A DNA stretch of 64,000 bases, from NCBI GenBank assembly GCA_038210375.1, contig JBBQWT010000015.1:1-64000 (forward strand). The letters run 5' to 3'. A model generated the notes under the pieces. It had not been told where the DNA came from. It ran no database searches and worked only from the letters and a program-made list of their open reading frames with translations. The position numbers and the translations under genes were made by a program. The DNA is from JBBQWT01 sp038210375 (GTDB lineage Bacteria; Acidobacteriota; Terriglobia; Terriglobales; Acidobacteriaceae). This document shows positions 8,238 to 15,981 of the stretch, piece after piece. Positions within the stretch are counted from its first letter, which is position 1; each line of letters opens with the position of its first letter.

Positions 8238-11129
8238 CTAAGGCTTCAGTGATTTGAGACGCTCGGCGACGTCCCGGTAGTCGATGTTTGATCCGTAAAC
8301 CTGCATAAAGATTTTCCTTGCCGCCGGGGCGTCGCCCGCCGCTTCATTGGCCGAAGCCAGATCGTAGCTGATCGCCAGCTTGGTCTGCTGGTCGATTCCT
8401 CCCACCTGCAAGGCTTTTTCATACCACGGGATGGCAGCCTGGGCTGCGCCTTTTTCCACCAGGCACTGCCCCAGCCAGGTGTAAGCCGACACTGCCTGCG
8501 CGAAGGGCGTACCGTTTTCGATCGCGCGGCACACGGTTTGCAGCTCGCCAATGGCTTCGTCCAGCAATCCCATTTCCTTGAACGCGATGCCCAGGCTGTA
8601 ATGGGTTTCAGGGTCTTCGTTCCCCTGGTCGTGAACCTCCATCTCTTCCTTGAAGTCGTCGAAGATGCTGCCCAGTGCGCTGGATTCGGTTCTGGCGGGC
8701 GCGGGTGCCGGCGGTGCGGGAGTTGCGTCCTGCGTCGCCCCCGGCATCGCAACTGGAGAAACAGGCGGGGGCGGGGATGGTTGCGGCGGAACTGCGGCAG
8801 CGGCTTGCGCCACCATGGCCTCCTTGCTGCTCTTGAGGTCGCTGCTCTTCAGATCGAAGTCTTCACCCAGAGCGTCGTCCAGGCCAAAATCGAATCCTGC
8901 GGCGGCAGGGGCGGGCGGTGCTGCATTCGCGGGTGCGGCGGCAGCGGCTGCGGGGGCGGGGGCGGCAGGCGGAGAAGCAAGAAGGCCTAACCCCGGCGGT
9001 AAAGGTGTTACCGGCTTGGCATTCTCGTAAATGCTTCCCACTACCGCGTTGGGGACCGGATACTGGCGGGGCGGGGCGGCCTCCGGTTGCACTCCAAATT
9101 CTTCGAAGCCAAGAGACGCGGACGCCGGGGTCATTTCCTCCGCGGTGGGTATCTTCTCCGCCGCCGCCGTCTGCATCGCCTTCAAGCCATCATTGGCTCG
9201 GGCGCGCAAGTCGGCGACGGTGCCGGATCCGGGAACCAGCGCGTCCAACTGGTCGATGGCGGATAGCGCCTGCGGCCACATGGATTGGGCAATATAAAAC
9301 CGCGCCTCATCCATCGCATCAGCCACTTCTTCAGTAATCGCCGGCGGTGGGCCCGCCAGCGGTTTCAACGCCGGCGCTTCCGAAGCCGCAACCGGAGCCG
9401 ATGGAGGCACTGCCGAAGCTTCGATGGAAACCATGGTGTCCCATTCCGAGCCTATGTCGAACTCGGGCACGGCTGCGAGCGGCGGTTGTAGCGGCACGGC
9501 GGCGCTGGGAGGTGGCTGGGCGGCTGCCGCCTGCGCCTCGGCCTTGTCCTGCGCGTCCGACTGGATGCCGGCCTGGCGCTCATACTTCTTCGCCAGCTCC
9601 TCGAAATGCTGCGCCTTTTTGGGGTTGCCGTTTTCGTTGTAGATATACGTCAGCGCTTCGCAGCAGCGGGCAGCGTCGGCGAATCGGCCCACCCGGTAAT
9701 ACAGCGCCGCTAATTCGGTATTTAATTGCGCGTTGCCGGGGTCAGACGGCAGGACGGCTTCGAGCGCGGCTACGGCTTTGGCGGGCAAATTATATGAGGA
9801 AAATAATTCCGATTCGGTCAGGGCGGCGTGTACCGGATCATTGGAATCGGCGACCGGCGCCGCCTCGACGGGTGCGGCTTCGGGCGACATTTCGTCGGCC
9901 ATGAATGCCTGTTCGGCTTCTTGGGGGGTGAGCGTGCGTGCGCTCACATCCTCTCCCAGTTTGCCAAGCACCTGCTTGTAGTTCTGGTAGTGCAGAGGAT
10001 TTTGGGGCTCGCTTTGCGACAGTTCCTTATACAGATCACGCGCCTGTTCAAGCTGGCCCTGCTCCACATACGCATGCGCCAGCAGTTCGCTCAGTTCATT
10101 GCTCTGGGTGGTGTCGCCGATTTTCTCGAACAGGGACCGCAAGCGCTCCAGTGAGCGCGGATTCGATTTCACCTTACCGATGGCGTGCTCGAGATTATTG
10201 CGGAACGCCTCTTTATTTTCGGTCAGGAACGCGTTGGTGTAGTTGTCATAGACGCGCAAGGCGGCGTCCGCTTCACCGGCCTCCATCATCTTGTCCACCA
10301 GGGTGCTGAGGCCTGCTACGTCGTGATGGCCTTCCAGCAGCTTGAGGGCAACCGGCTCGGCTTCCACCCAGTTCAGCATTTGCAGCTTGGCGGCCAGCAA
10401 GGCGCGCAGTCCCCAGACGTTGGCATCAAGACCGGGAATGCTTTCGTAATAGCCGACCGCGCCCGCGGGGTCGCCGGCGTCGGCGGCGATCTTACCGCGC
10501 AAAATCAGGCCATCGACATTTTCCGGGTCAATCTGCAGTCCCTTGCGCAGGGCCTCAATGGCCGCTTCCTTGAATTCGCGCTCATAAAGAGTTTGCGCGG
10601 CGTTAAAGTAAATTGCCTTGGCGTCGTCTTTCTTGCCCAGCTTGATATAAAGATCAGCCAGCTTTGACTGGGTGGCGACGTTGGTGGGATCAAGCTTCAA
10701 CATCGTCTTGAAGATTTCCGCGGCTCCCGAGTTGTCGCGATTACGCAGCAAGCTGTCGGCCACCAGCATGTATTGAGCGCGGGCGTCGTTGTTCAAGCCT
10801 TGTTGCGCGTAGAGCTCGGCGAGCTTGAGGGTGTTTTCGGTGGAGGTGGGGTTGAGCTTCGCCAGCTTCTTGTACATGGCGATGGCTTTCACCAGAAAGC
10901 CCTGCATGGCGTAGGCGTCGCCCACGCGCTTGAAATAAATGACCGCCTGATCAACTTTGCCCAGCCGCCACCACAGATCGCCGGTGGTGTTCAACACGGT
11001 GAGGTCGGTGGGGTCTTCCTTAATGACTTTTTCGTATTCGTTGATGGCGTTTTGCAGCTTGCCCTGCTGGACGAACTTGTCCGCCGCCGCCATCACCTTC
11101 GCTTTGTTGAAGCCAAAACCCAGGGCCAT
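8238..11129 (-). CDS. Large TPR-repeat protein
   Basis: The 963-residue protein has tetratricopeptide repeats over residues 15-390 (for example AINEYEKVIKEDPTDLTVLN, AIAMYKKLAKLNPTSTENTL, AAEIFKTMLKLDPTNVATQS), a second TPR cluster around 430-520, a long Ala/Pro-rich linker broken by a short helical segment (620-820), and a C-terminal TPR block (LGIAFKEMGLLDEAIGELQ and following). No signal peptide is visible, so it is probably a cytoplasmic scaffold. Start ATG 11129. It follows recA on the same strand with a gap of about 200 bases and is tightly followed by the membrane-protein and LOG genes. Partners unknown. Confidence 0.88.
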   Translation of the reverse strand: MALGFGFNKAKVMAAADKFVQQGKLQNAINEYEKVIKEDPTDLTVLNTTGDLWWRLGKVDQAVIYFKRVGDAYAMQGFLVKAIAMYKKLAKLNPTSTENTLKLAELYAQQGLNNDARAQYMLVADSLLRNRDNSGAAEIFKTMLKLDPTNVATQSKLADLYIKLGKKDDAKAIYFNAAQTLYEREFKEAAIEALRKGLQIDPENVDGLILRGKIAADAGDPAGAVGYYESIPGLDANVWGLRALLAAKLQMLNWVEAEPVALKLLEGHHDVAGLSTLVDKMMEAGEADAALRVYDNYTNAFLTENKEAFRNNLEHAIGKVKSNPRSLERLRSLFEKIGDTTQSNELSELLAHAYVEQGQLEQARDLYKELSQSEPQNPLHYQNYKQVLGKLGEDVSARTLTPQEAEQAFMADEMSPEAAPVEAAPVADSNDPVHAALTESELFSSYNLPAKAVAALEAVLPSDPGNAQLNTELAALYYRVGRFADAARCCEALTYIYNENGNPKKAQHFEELAKKYERQAGIQSDAQDKAEAQAAAAQPPPSAAVPLQPPLAAVPEFDIGSEWDTMVSIEASAVPPSAPVAASEAPALKPLAGPPPAITEEVADAMDEARFYIAQSMWPQALSAIDQLDALVPGSGTVADLRARANDGLKAMQTAAAEKIPTAEEMTPASASLGFEEFGVQPEAAPPRQYPVPNAVVGSIYENAKPVTPLPPGLGLLASPPAAPAPAAAAAAPANAAPPAPAAAGFDFGLDDALGEDFDLKSSDLKSSKEAMVAQAAAAVPPQPSPPPPVSPVAMPGATQDATPAPPAPAPARTESSALGSIFDDFKEEMEVHDQGNEDPETHYSLGIAFKEMGLLDEAIGELQTVCRAIENGTPFAQAVSAYTWLGQCLVEKGAAQAAIPWYEKALQVGGIDQQTKLAISYDLASANEAAGDAPAARKIFMQVYGSNIDYRDVAERLKSLKP

Positions 11130-11331
11130 AAAAAATTTAGCTCCGCGCCGGCGCTAAGGCGCTATACCAGAAGCGGTCACGGTCGCGTGTGGCAACGGCC
11201 ACACCGGGATACCGTCACGAGTATCCATGCGGCCCGCTTCAGCCGGTGATAATGAGTTTAGAAGTGTTGCGATGTTTATACAATGTTCGTGGAGGTTCGC
11301 GAGGGTTACGGCGGGACTACACCCTTATCTT

Positions 11332-12408
11332 CTACCTGCGCGACGCGGGTTTGACCTGGGTGTCAGGCGCCGATTCCTGCTTGGCGATCACCTGCGCGCT
11401 GTCCGCGGCGGAGACCAGGCCCAGCACCTTGCGCACTTCGCCATCCAGTTGCGCGGTGATGTCTTTGTTTTCCTTGAGGAAGGTACGAGCGTTTTCGCGT
11501 CCCTGGCCGATGCGCTCGCCTTTATAACTGAACCAGGAGCCGGATTTTTCCAGCAGGTTGTTGAGCACCGCCACATCCAGCAAATCGCCTTCGCGGGAGA
11601 TGCCCTGCCCGTAAAGGATGTCAAACTCGGCTTCGCGGAAGGGCGCCGCCGTTTTATTTTTTACCACCTTCACCTTGGTGCGCGAGCCCACCACCTGGTC
11701 GCCATCTTTAATTGCGGCGATGCGGCGGATGTCGATGCGCACCGAGGAATAAAATTTCAGCGCGCGGCCGCCAGTGGTGGTTTCGGGATTGCCGAACATG
11801 ACCCCGATTTTTTCGCGGATCTGGTTGATGAAAACCAGGCAGGTGCGCGATTTGGCCACAATGGCGGTAAGCTTGCGCAAGGCCTGCGACATCAGGCGGG
11901 CCTGCAGGCCCATGTGGCTGTCACCCATCTCGCCTTCCAGTTCAGCCTTGGGCACCAGGGCGGCCACCGAATCCACCACCAGCACGTCGATGGCGCCGGA
12001 GCGCACCAGGGCTTCGGCGATTTCCAGCGCCTGCTCGCCGTAATCGGGCTGGGAAAGCAGCAGGTTATCGACGTCCACCCCAAGTTTTTTGGCGTAGATC
12101 GGATCCAGGGCATGCTCGGCGTCGATGAACGCGGCCATGCCGCCGGCCTTCTGGGCTTCGGCGATGACCTGCAGGGCGATGGTAGTTTTGCCTGAGGATT
12201 CCGGGCCAAAGATTTCAACCACGCGCCCGCGGGGAAACCCGCCCACACCCAGCGCCGCGTCAAACGAGATCGACCCGGTGGAAATCACCGCGATGGGCAG
12301 CACCTCTTTGGTGCCCAGCCGCATGATCGAGCCTTTACCAAACTGCTTATCGATCTGCGCCATCGCCAAATCCACTGCCCGTACTCGTTCGGTGCGTTCG
12401 TCAGCCAT
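11332..12408 (-). CDS. recA: Recombinase RecA
   Basis: RecA forms filaments on single-stranded DNA, drives homologous strand exchange and stimulates LexA self-cleavage. The 358-residue length is typical. Visible landmarks: GKGSIMRLG near 25, Walker A GPESSGKT at 68-75, Walker B VLVVDSVAALVPKAELEGE, loop L1 GDSHMGLQARLMSQALRKL, loop L2 region INQIREKIGVMFGNPETTTG followed by GGRALKFYSSVR. The C-terminal tail is short and ends in basic residues rather than the acidic tail of the E. coli protein. Transcribed away from the DUF5131/TcmP islet, with about 220 bases upstream. Confidence 0.98.
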   Translation of the reverse strand: MADERTERVRAVDLAMAQIDKQFGKGSIMRLGTKEVLPIAVISTGSISFDAALGVGGFPRGRVVEIFGPESSGKTTIALQVIAEAQKAGGMAAFIDAEHALDPIYAKKLGVDVDNLLLSQPDYGEQALEIAEALVRSGAIDVLVVDSVAALVPKAELEGEMGDSHMGLQARLMSQALRKLTAIVAKSRTCLVFINQIREKIGVMFGNPETTTGGRALKFYSSVRIDIRRIAAIKDGDQVVGSRTKVKVVKNKTAAPFREAEFDILYGQGISREGDLLDVAVLNNLLEKSGSWFSYKGERIGQGRENARTFLKENKDITAQLDGEVRKVLGLVSAADSAQVIAKQESAPDTQVKPASRR

Positions 12409-12579
12409 GTATTTCTCCTGTGTAGTGCATGGGTTGGTGTGCAGCTATAGTTCGCGGTGCGGTGGTAACAACCAGTAATGGGGGAGTATATGAGTTAATT
12501 GCCCAGCCCGAAATGTTTCTCATTCTTGTTCGGAATTGGCTCTATGGATGCTTGCGGTAGCGCAGATGAATTATAGCGC

Positions 12580-12596
12580 GTTCATGAAAGGCGAAC
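12580..12596. promoter_or_regulatory. Possible LexA-like inverted repeat upstream of recA
   Basis: GTTC (12580-12583), nine bases, GAAC (12593-12596) lies about 170 bases upstream of the recA start codon. SOS operators in many phyla are built from GAAC/GTTC half-sites, but the spacing here is not one I know to be standard, and an 8-base match can be chance. It lies close to the 3' end of the islet gene. Confidence 0.2.
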
Positions 12597-12625
12597 AAAT
12601 AGCGAAACCTGTGACCTTTCTGGGT

Positions 12626-13390
12626 CTAATTAGAAGCTAAAACAACGGACCCATCCTTGCAGTCGGGAACACCGGGAAATTCATCATACGTCTTTCCTTC
12701 AAGCAGCCGCCCTGCATTTTTTTTTCGGACCCCGCCCCATTGCTTGAAAAAAAAGGGCACTCCCGCTCGTTTGCATTGGTTCCTGATCGAAATCACCCAA
12801 TCCTCTTTCAACGGCCTAGCCCCCGGGCCGCTTTCTCCACCGACAATCACCCAACTAATGCCTTCGAGATTCAGTTCCCCAACATCTTCAAGCAGGGGTT
12901 CTATAGAAAGAAAACGAGTTAATGCCCGGGCGGTTCGCAAGTGTTCGATTCTAGGGATGCCGAAAGCTCGATCTTCTACACTGACACCCCACCAGATGTT
13001 CTTTTGAGAGGATGCAAAGGCAAGGGTGGTGCTTAAAAGCGATGACATTCTTTCCGGCCTCTTGGTAAGCACCTGAAAAGTATGCCAATGTGCTTTCACC
13101 ATGACGCTGGCAACTCGGGCTATGTATTCCGTTGGAATTTGCTCATGAAACAAATCACTCATGGAATTGACGAATATCATTTTTGGAGTTCGCCAGCGCA
13201 GTGGCTCTTCAATTTTTTCGGGAACCAATCGCAAATCGAAACCCTGTTCGAAAGGATGCCCTTTAACTCCTCTGAATCTTTCTGCAAAAGTTTCGGCGTA
13301 ACAGTGCTTACATCCAGGGCTTACCTTCGTGCAACCTCTCACTGGGTTCCACGTCGCGTCAGTCCACTCGATCGATGATTGAAGTGACAC
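12626..13390 (-). CDS. Three-Cys-motif protein (phage Gp37/Gp68-like, DUF5131)
   Basis: The 254-residue protein begins SSIEWTDATWNPVRGC and carries the motif C20-x6-C27-x2-C30 (CTKVSPGCKHCYAE), the hallmark of the DUF5131/Gp37-Gp68 family, followed by FVNSMSDLFHEQIP, FQVLTKRPERM, FLSIEPLLEDVG and WVIVGGESGPGARP. The cysteine cluster recalls radical-SAM proteins but the spacing differs from CxxxCxxC. Function is unestablished. The start GTG overlaps the TcmP stop codon by one base (TAGTG), so the pair is translationally coupled. Base composition is visibly richer in A+T than recA or thyX, suggesting transfer. Confidence 0.88.
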   Translation of the reverse strand: MSLQSSIEWTDATWNPVRGCTKVSPGCKHCYAETFAERFRGVKGHPFEQGFDLRLVPEKIEEPLRWRTPKMIFVNSMSDLFHEQIPTEYIARVASVMVKAHWHTFQVLTKRPERMSSLLSTTLAFASSQKNIWWGVSVEDRAFGIPRIEHLRTARALTRFLSIEPLLEDVGELNLEGISWVIVGGESGPGARPLKEDWVISIRNQCKRAGVPFFFKQWGGVRKKNAGRLLEGKTYDEFPGVPDCKDGSVVLASN

Positions 13391-14226
13391 TAGCCTTCAC
13401 CTCTGCGCTGGTATTTCTCGAAGATATCGAGAACAATTCTCTCGCCGGTATTATTTTGGGAAGCAAAAAAAAGATAGTAAACAATTGCGCCCTTCGAATT
13501 TCTCATTGGTAATGGGCGTGGGACAAATTGAAATCCTGCGACTTCTTTAAGCCTCTTTCGAAATGCTTCCGCCACGATTTCATTAGATTCTTTTTGCGGA
13601 TAACCAAACAGATTGCCGGTAGTTGAGTACGCAATGGTTCGCCAGGTTTCGTCGCCCCAAAAGCTGTTCATTCGCGAAATTTGTTCAGCAGGAACGCCAA
13701 CAGGATCGTGCCATAAGACATTTCTGTTCATGTCAGCGATTGGGAAATTTAAAAACATATCGATAGTCTTCATCTGTCCAGCGGTTAGCATTACATCCCA
13801 ATTCAGATGCAAGCCGTAGGGGTCAAGAATGCAAAGACCACGACGATAAGCCTTGAACCGCAATCCAGGGAAAACCTTCTCGAGTAAAACGTGATTGCAA
13901 TCGCCCTCGTAAAAATAAACATTAGGACGATTCTCGATCAATTCTTGCAAACTCTCAACACGCTGCGGGCTGATGTCGATCAAGTGATATTCGCAAAATG
14001 GCGGCTCTATTCGCAAAGCGTTCAGCGGGCTGCCCGGAACAAATTCATTGGTGGTGCGGGATAAATGAAGTCCAGCGCCAGCGAAAGCATCGATATAGGC
14101 ATGTTCGAATCGAGGTTTTGTTTGAGCGGAAAGAATCTTCGAGTACGCGGTAGCATAATCCCTGAGAATATCGAGCTTGATCTCAGACCAGTAACCAATC
14201 TCATCAAATTGCGCTCTACTTTTCAT
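13390..14226 (-). CDS. tcmP: Three-Cys-motif partner protein TcmP
   Basis: The 278-residue protein matches the TcmP family, which occurs next to three-Cys-motif proteins. It reads like a class I methyltransferase: YIDAFAGAG (motif I), EYHLIDISPQRVESLQELI (motif II region), NVYFYEGDCNHVL (motif III region) and CILDPYGLHLNW, a DPPY-like motif IV. C-terminal segment VYYLFFASQNNTGERIV is a typical late strand. SAM dependence is inference. It is the first gene of the two-gene islet, 44 bases downstream of the thyX stop, and is AT-rich: the line 13381-13440 counts 27/60 G+C against 38/60 at 14401-14460 in thyX. Confidence 0.85.
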   Translation of the reverse strand: MKSRAQFDEIGYWSEIKLDILRDYATAYSKILSAQTKPRFEHAYIDAFAGAGLHLSRTTNEFVPGSPLNALRIEPPFCEYHLIDISPQRVESLQELIENRPNVYFYEGDCNHVLLEKVFPGLRFKAYRRGLCILDPYGLHLNWDVMLTAGQMKTIDMFLNFPIADMNRNVLWHDPVGVPAEQISRMNSFWGDETWRTIAYSTTGNLFGYPQKESNEIVAEAFRKRLKEVAGFQFVPRPLPMRNSKGAIVYYLFFASQNNTGERIVLDIFEKYQRRGEG

Positions 14227-14269
14227 TATTCCTAATTGTATTCGTCTTTTATTCGCCTTCGTAAGGTCA

Positions 14270-15883
14270 TCATCGCTTCAACAAATCCACCGGCTCCGTA
14301 ATATCTTTCACCCGAAAATATTTGGCCAGGCCGGGATGTTCCCTGGCCACCTCTTCGTACATGCAGTACGCGACCTTGCGGTATGAATAGTGGCCAGCGG
14401 GGGTGGTACGCAGCTCGGCGATGTAGAGCGCTTCGGCCAGATCCATCTTGAAGAGCGCGCGCTTGCGGAATCCCAGCGGGATCAGGTATTGCGCGTCCGG
14501 TGTGATCGCCAGCGGATCATCTGTCGCGCCGCCCAGTTTCTTTGCCGCGGTGGCCGCTCGTTCCATGGCGGCGGCGTAGCGCGTGGCCGCGTCGGCGGCC
14601 GCAATTTCCGGCGGCATGTCGTAGCCGTGCGCGGTGGTGAAATCCTGTTCGATCTGGATGCAGCGCCGGTGGCGGTGCATGTCGCGGAAACCGCCAATAT
14701 CCATGAGGATGTCGAACCGGAAGCTCTGGCCCGCGCTGTACGGGCGCAACAACTCGTCATGCGGACCGCGATGCCGCAACCCCAGGTCAATGATTTCCTG
14801 GCAGCGTTTTTCGGGAAGCGCAGCCACCTGGTCGCGGATCTGGGCGTAGCTGTAGTGGCAGTTCTGGTAAATCAACGTGGTCGCCAGCTCGGTCTCGAGC
14901 GGGTCGTCGGAAATCAACTCCACCGGCTGCGAGGGCGCCACCGCCAGATTGCCCATCAGATTCATCGCCGCCTCCCGCAGCTCGGTTCTGGTGGTCATCG
15001 CGTATTGGCTGGCCTCGGCGTATTTGACCAGGGTGGGGGCGACGCGAACCTCTTTCAGCAGCAGACGCTCGGCGCGCTCCCCCAGGTCTTGATTCAGCGC
15101 GCGAATCTCTTCCACCAGTCCCCCATAGGCCTCGTGATTCACGTTGTATGCGTTCTGGGTGGCGGCGGTGCGAAGCAGCGTTCCCAAGGTGCGGACTTCG
15201 GCGTGGGTGTGCGAGAGCAGCCGCGAGATCTGGCTTTCCAGGGTGCGCGCATTCACGATCTGTCCCAGCGACGTGTTGGTGGCCAGGGGCAGCAGGTAGC
15301 GGGATAGGTCGAAGGCCCGGGCTTTCAGCGTGCGCTCGTAGGCGTCGGCCTTCATGTCTTCGGGGCGCGGAATCAATCCGGCGAGATGTTCAAACATCAG
15401 CTGCGAGAAGGCTTCGTATTCCGCGAATAAAAACGTGGCGGTATTGCGGTAAAGCTCCGCTGCCTTGCCGTCTCCACCGAAATCAGGAGTGTAATAACCG
15501 CTCTTGCGAAAGTTCTGGTAGCGGGTGGAGCGCTCCTGCCCATCCCAGCGCGACTCATCCACCAGCACGATGGCGGCCAGCAATGAGAGGCGCTCCACCG
15601 CCATGGCCAGATGCGCCAGGTCGGCAATCGACCGGTGTCCATATTGAAAGTAAAACGTATTGAGGAACTGTTCGGCGCGCTGTTCGCTGAGATCGCGCAA
15701 CGATTCCTTCATGGAAAGCGCCGACCGCGAGTATTTGGCCATGGCGTACGCCTGGATCTCGGGCTCGACGCCATGCACCGCAAAAACATTGACGGTGGGC
15801 GAATCGGCAGGAGCCGCGGGCGCTTTGGACGAATCGGATGGGGCCATAATAATGATAGGTTGAAGTTTGCCGGGACGGCTCAT
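14270..15883 (-). CDS. thyX: FAD-dependent thymidylate synthase, long (double-domain) form
   Basis: ThyX methylates dUMP to dTMP using methylene-tetrahydrofolate, NADPH and FAD. At about 537 residues this is twice the usual 220-250. The first half contains FYFQYGHRSIADLAHLAM and ESRWDGQERSTRYQNF; the second half contains DMHRHRRCIQIEQDF, the recognisable RHR part of the ThyX motif. The signature RHRxxSxNExSxRY is thus incomplete in each half and appears divided between them. I chose the ATG at 15883; the ATG at 15847 is an alternative since the intervening residues look unstructured. Divergent from the gamma-glutamyltransferase gene. No thyA is present in the window. Confidence 0.85.
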   Translation of the reverse strand: MSRPGKLQPIIIMAPSDSSKAPAAPADSPTVNVFAVHGVEPEIQAYAMAKYSRSALSMKESLRDLSEQRAEQFLNTFYFQYGHRSIADLAHLAMAVERLSLLAAIVLVDESRWDGQERSTRYQNFRKSGYYTPDFGGDGKAAELYRNTATFLFAEYEAFSQLMFEHLAGLIPRPEDMKADAYERTLKARAFDLSRYLLPLATNTSLGQIVNARTLESQISRLLSHTHAEVRTLGTLLRTAATQNAYNVNHEAYGGLVEEIRALNQDLGERAERLLLKEVRVAPTLVKYAEASQYAMTTRTELREAAMNLMGNLAVAPSQPVELISDDPLETELATTLIYQNCHYSYAQIRDQVAALPEKRCQEIIDLGLRHRGPHDELLRPYSAGQSFRFDILMDIGGFRDMHRHRRCIQIEQDFTTAHGYDMPPEIAAADAATRYAAAMERAATAAKKLGGATDDPLAITPDAQYLIPLGFRKRALFKMDLAEALYIAELRTTPAGHYSYRKVAYCMYEEVAREHPGLAKYFRVKDITEPVDLLKR

Positions 15884-15981
15884 GGTAATTTGAACCAGCG
15901 GCAACCGCAAACCGGCCGCCTTGCACGATGCTCGACTGGCCCCCGGTACAAAAGACTAGAATGGCGCACGGCGAACTACCA

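Noticed and set aside
11189..11207. Hairpin GTGTGGC-AACG-GCCACAC downstream of recA as a terminator
   Set aside because: The stem is good but no T run follows on the minus strand, so a Rho-independent terminator is not supported.
14390..15307. Long plus-strand frame of 305 codons opposite thyX
   Set aside because: Antisense shadow typical of high-GC coding DNA, rich in Arg, Gly, His and Gln; thyX on the other strand is clearly the gene. The same holds for 11227-12195 opposite recA, 37616-39310 opposite the ABC-F gene, 44608-46236 opposite the aminopeptidase, 50592-51758 opposite xylG and 55963-57687 opposite the GH3 gene.
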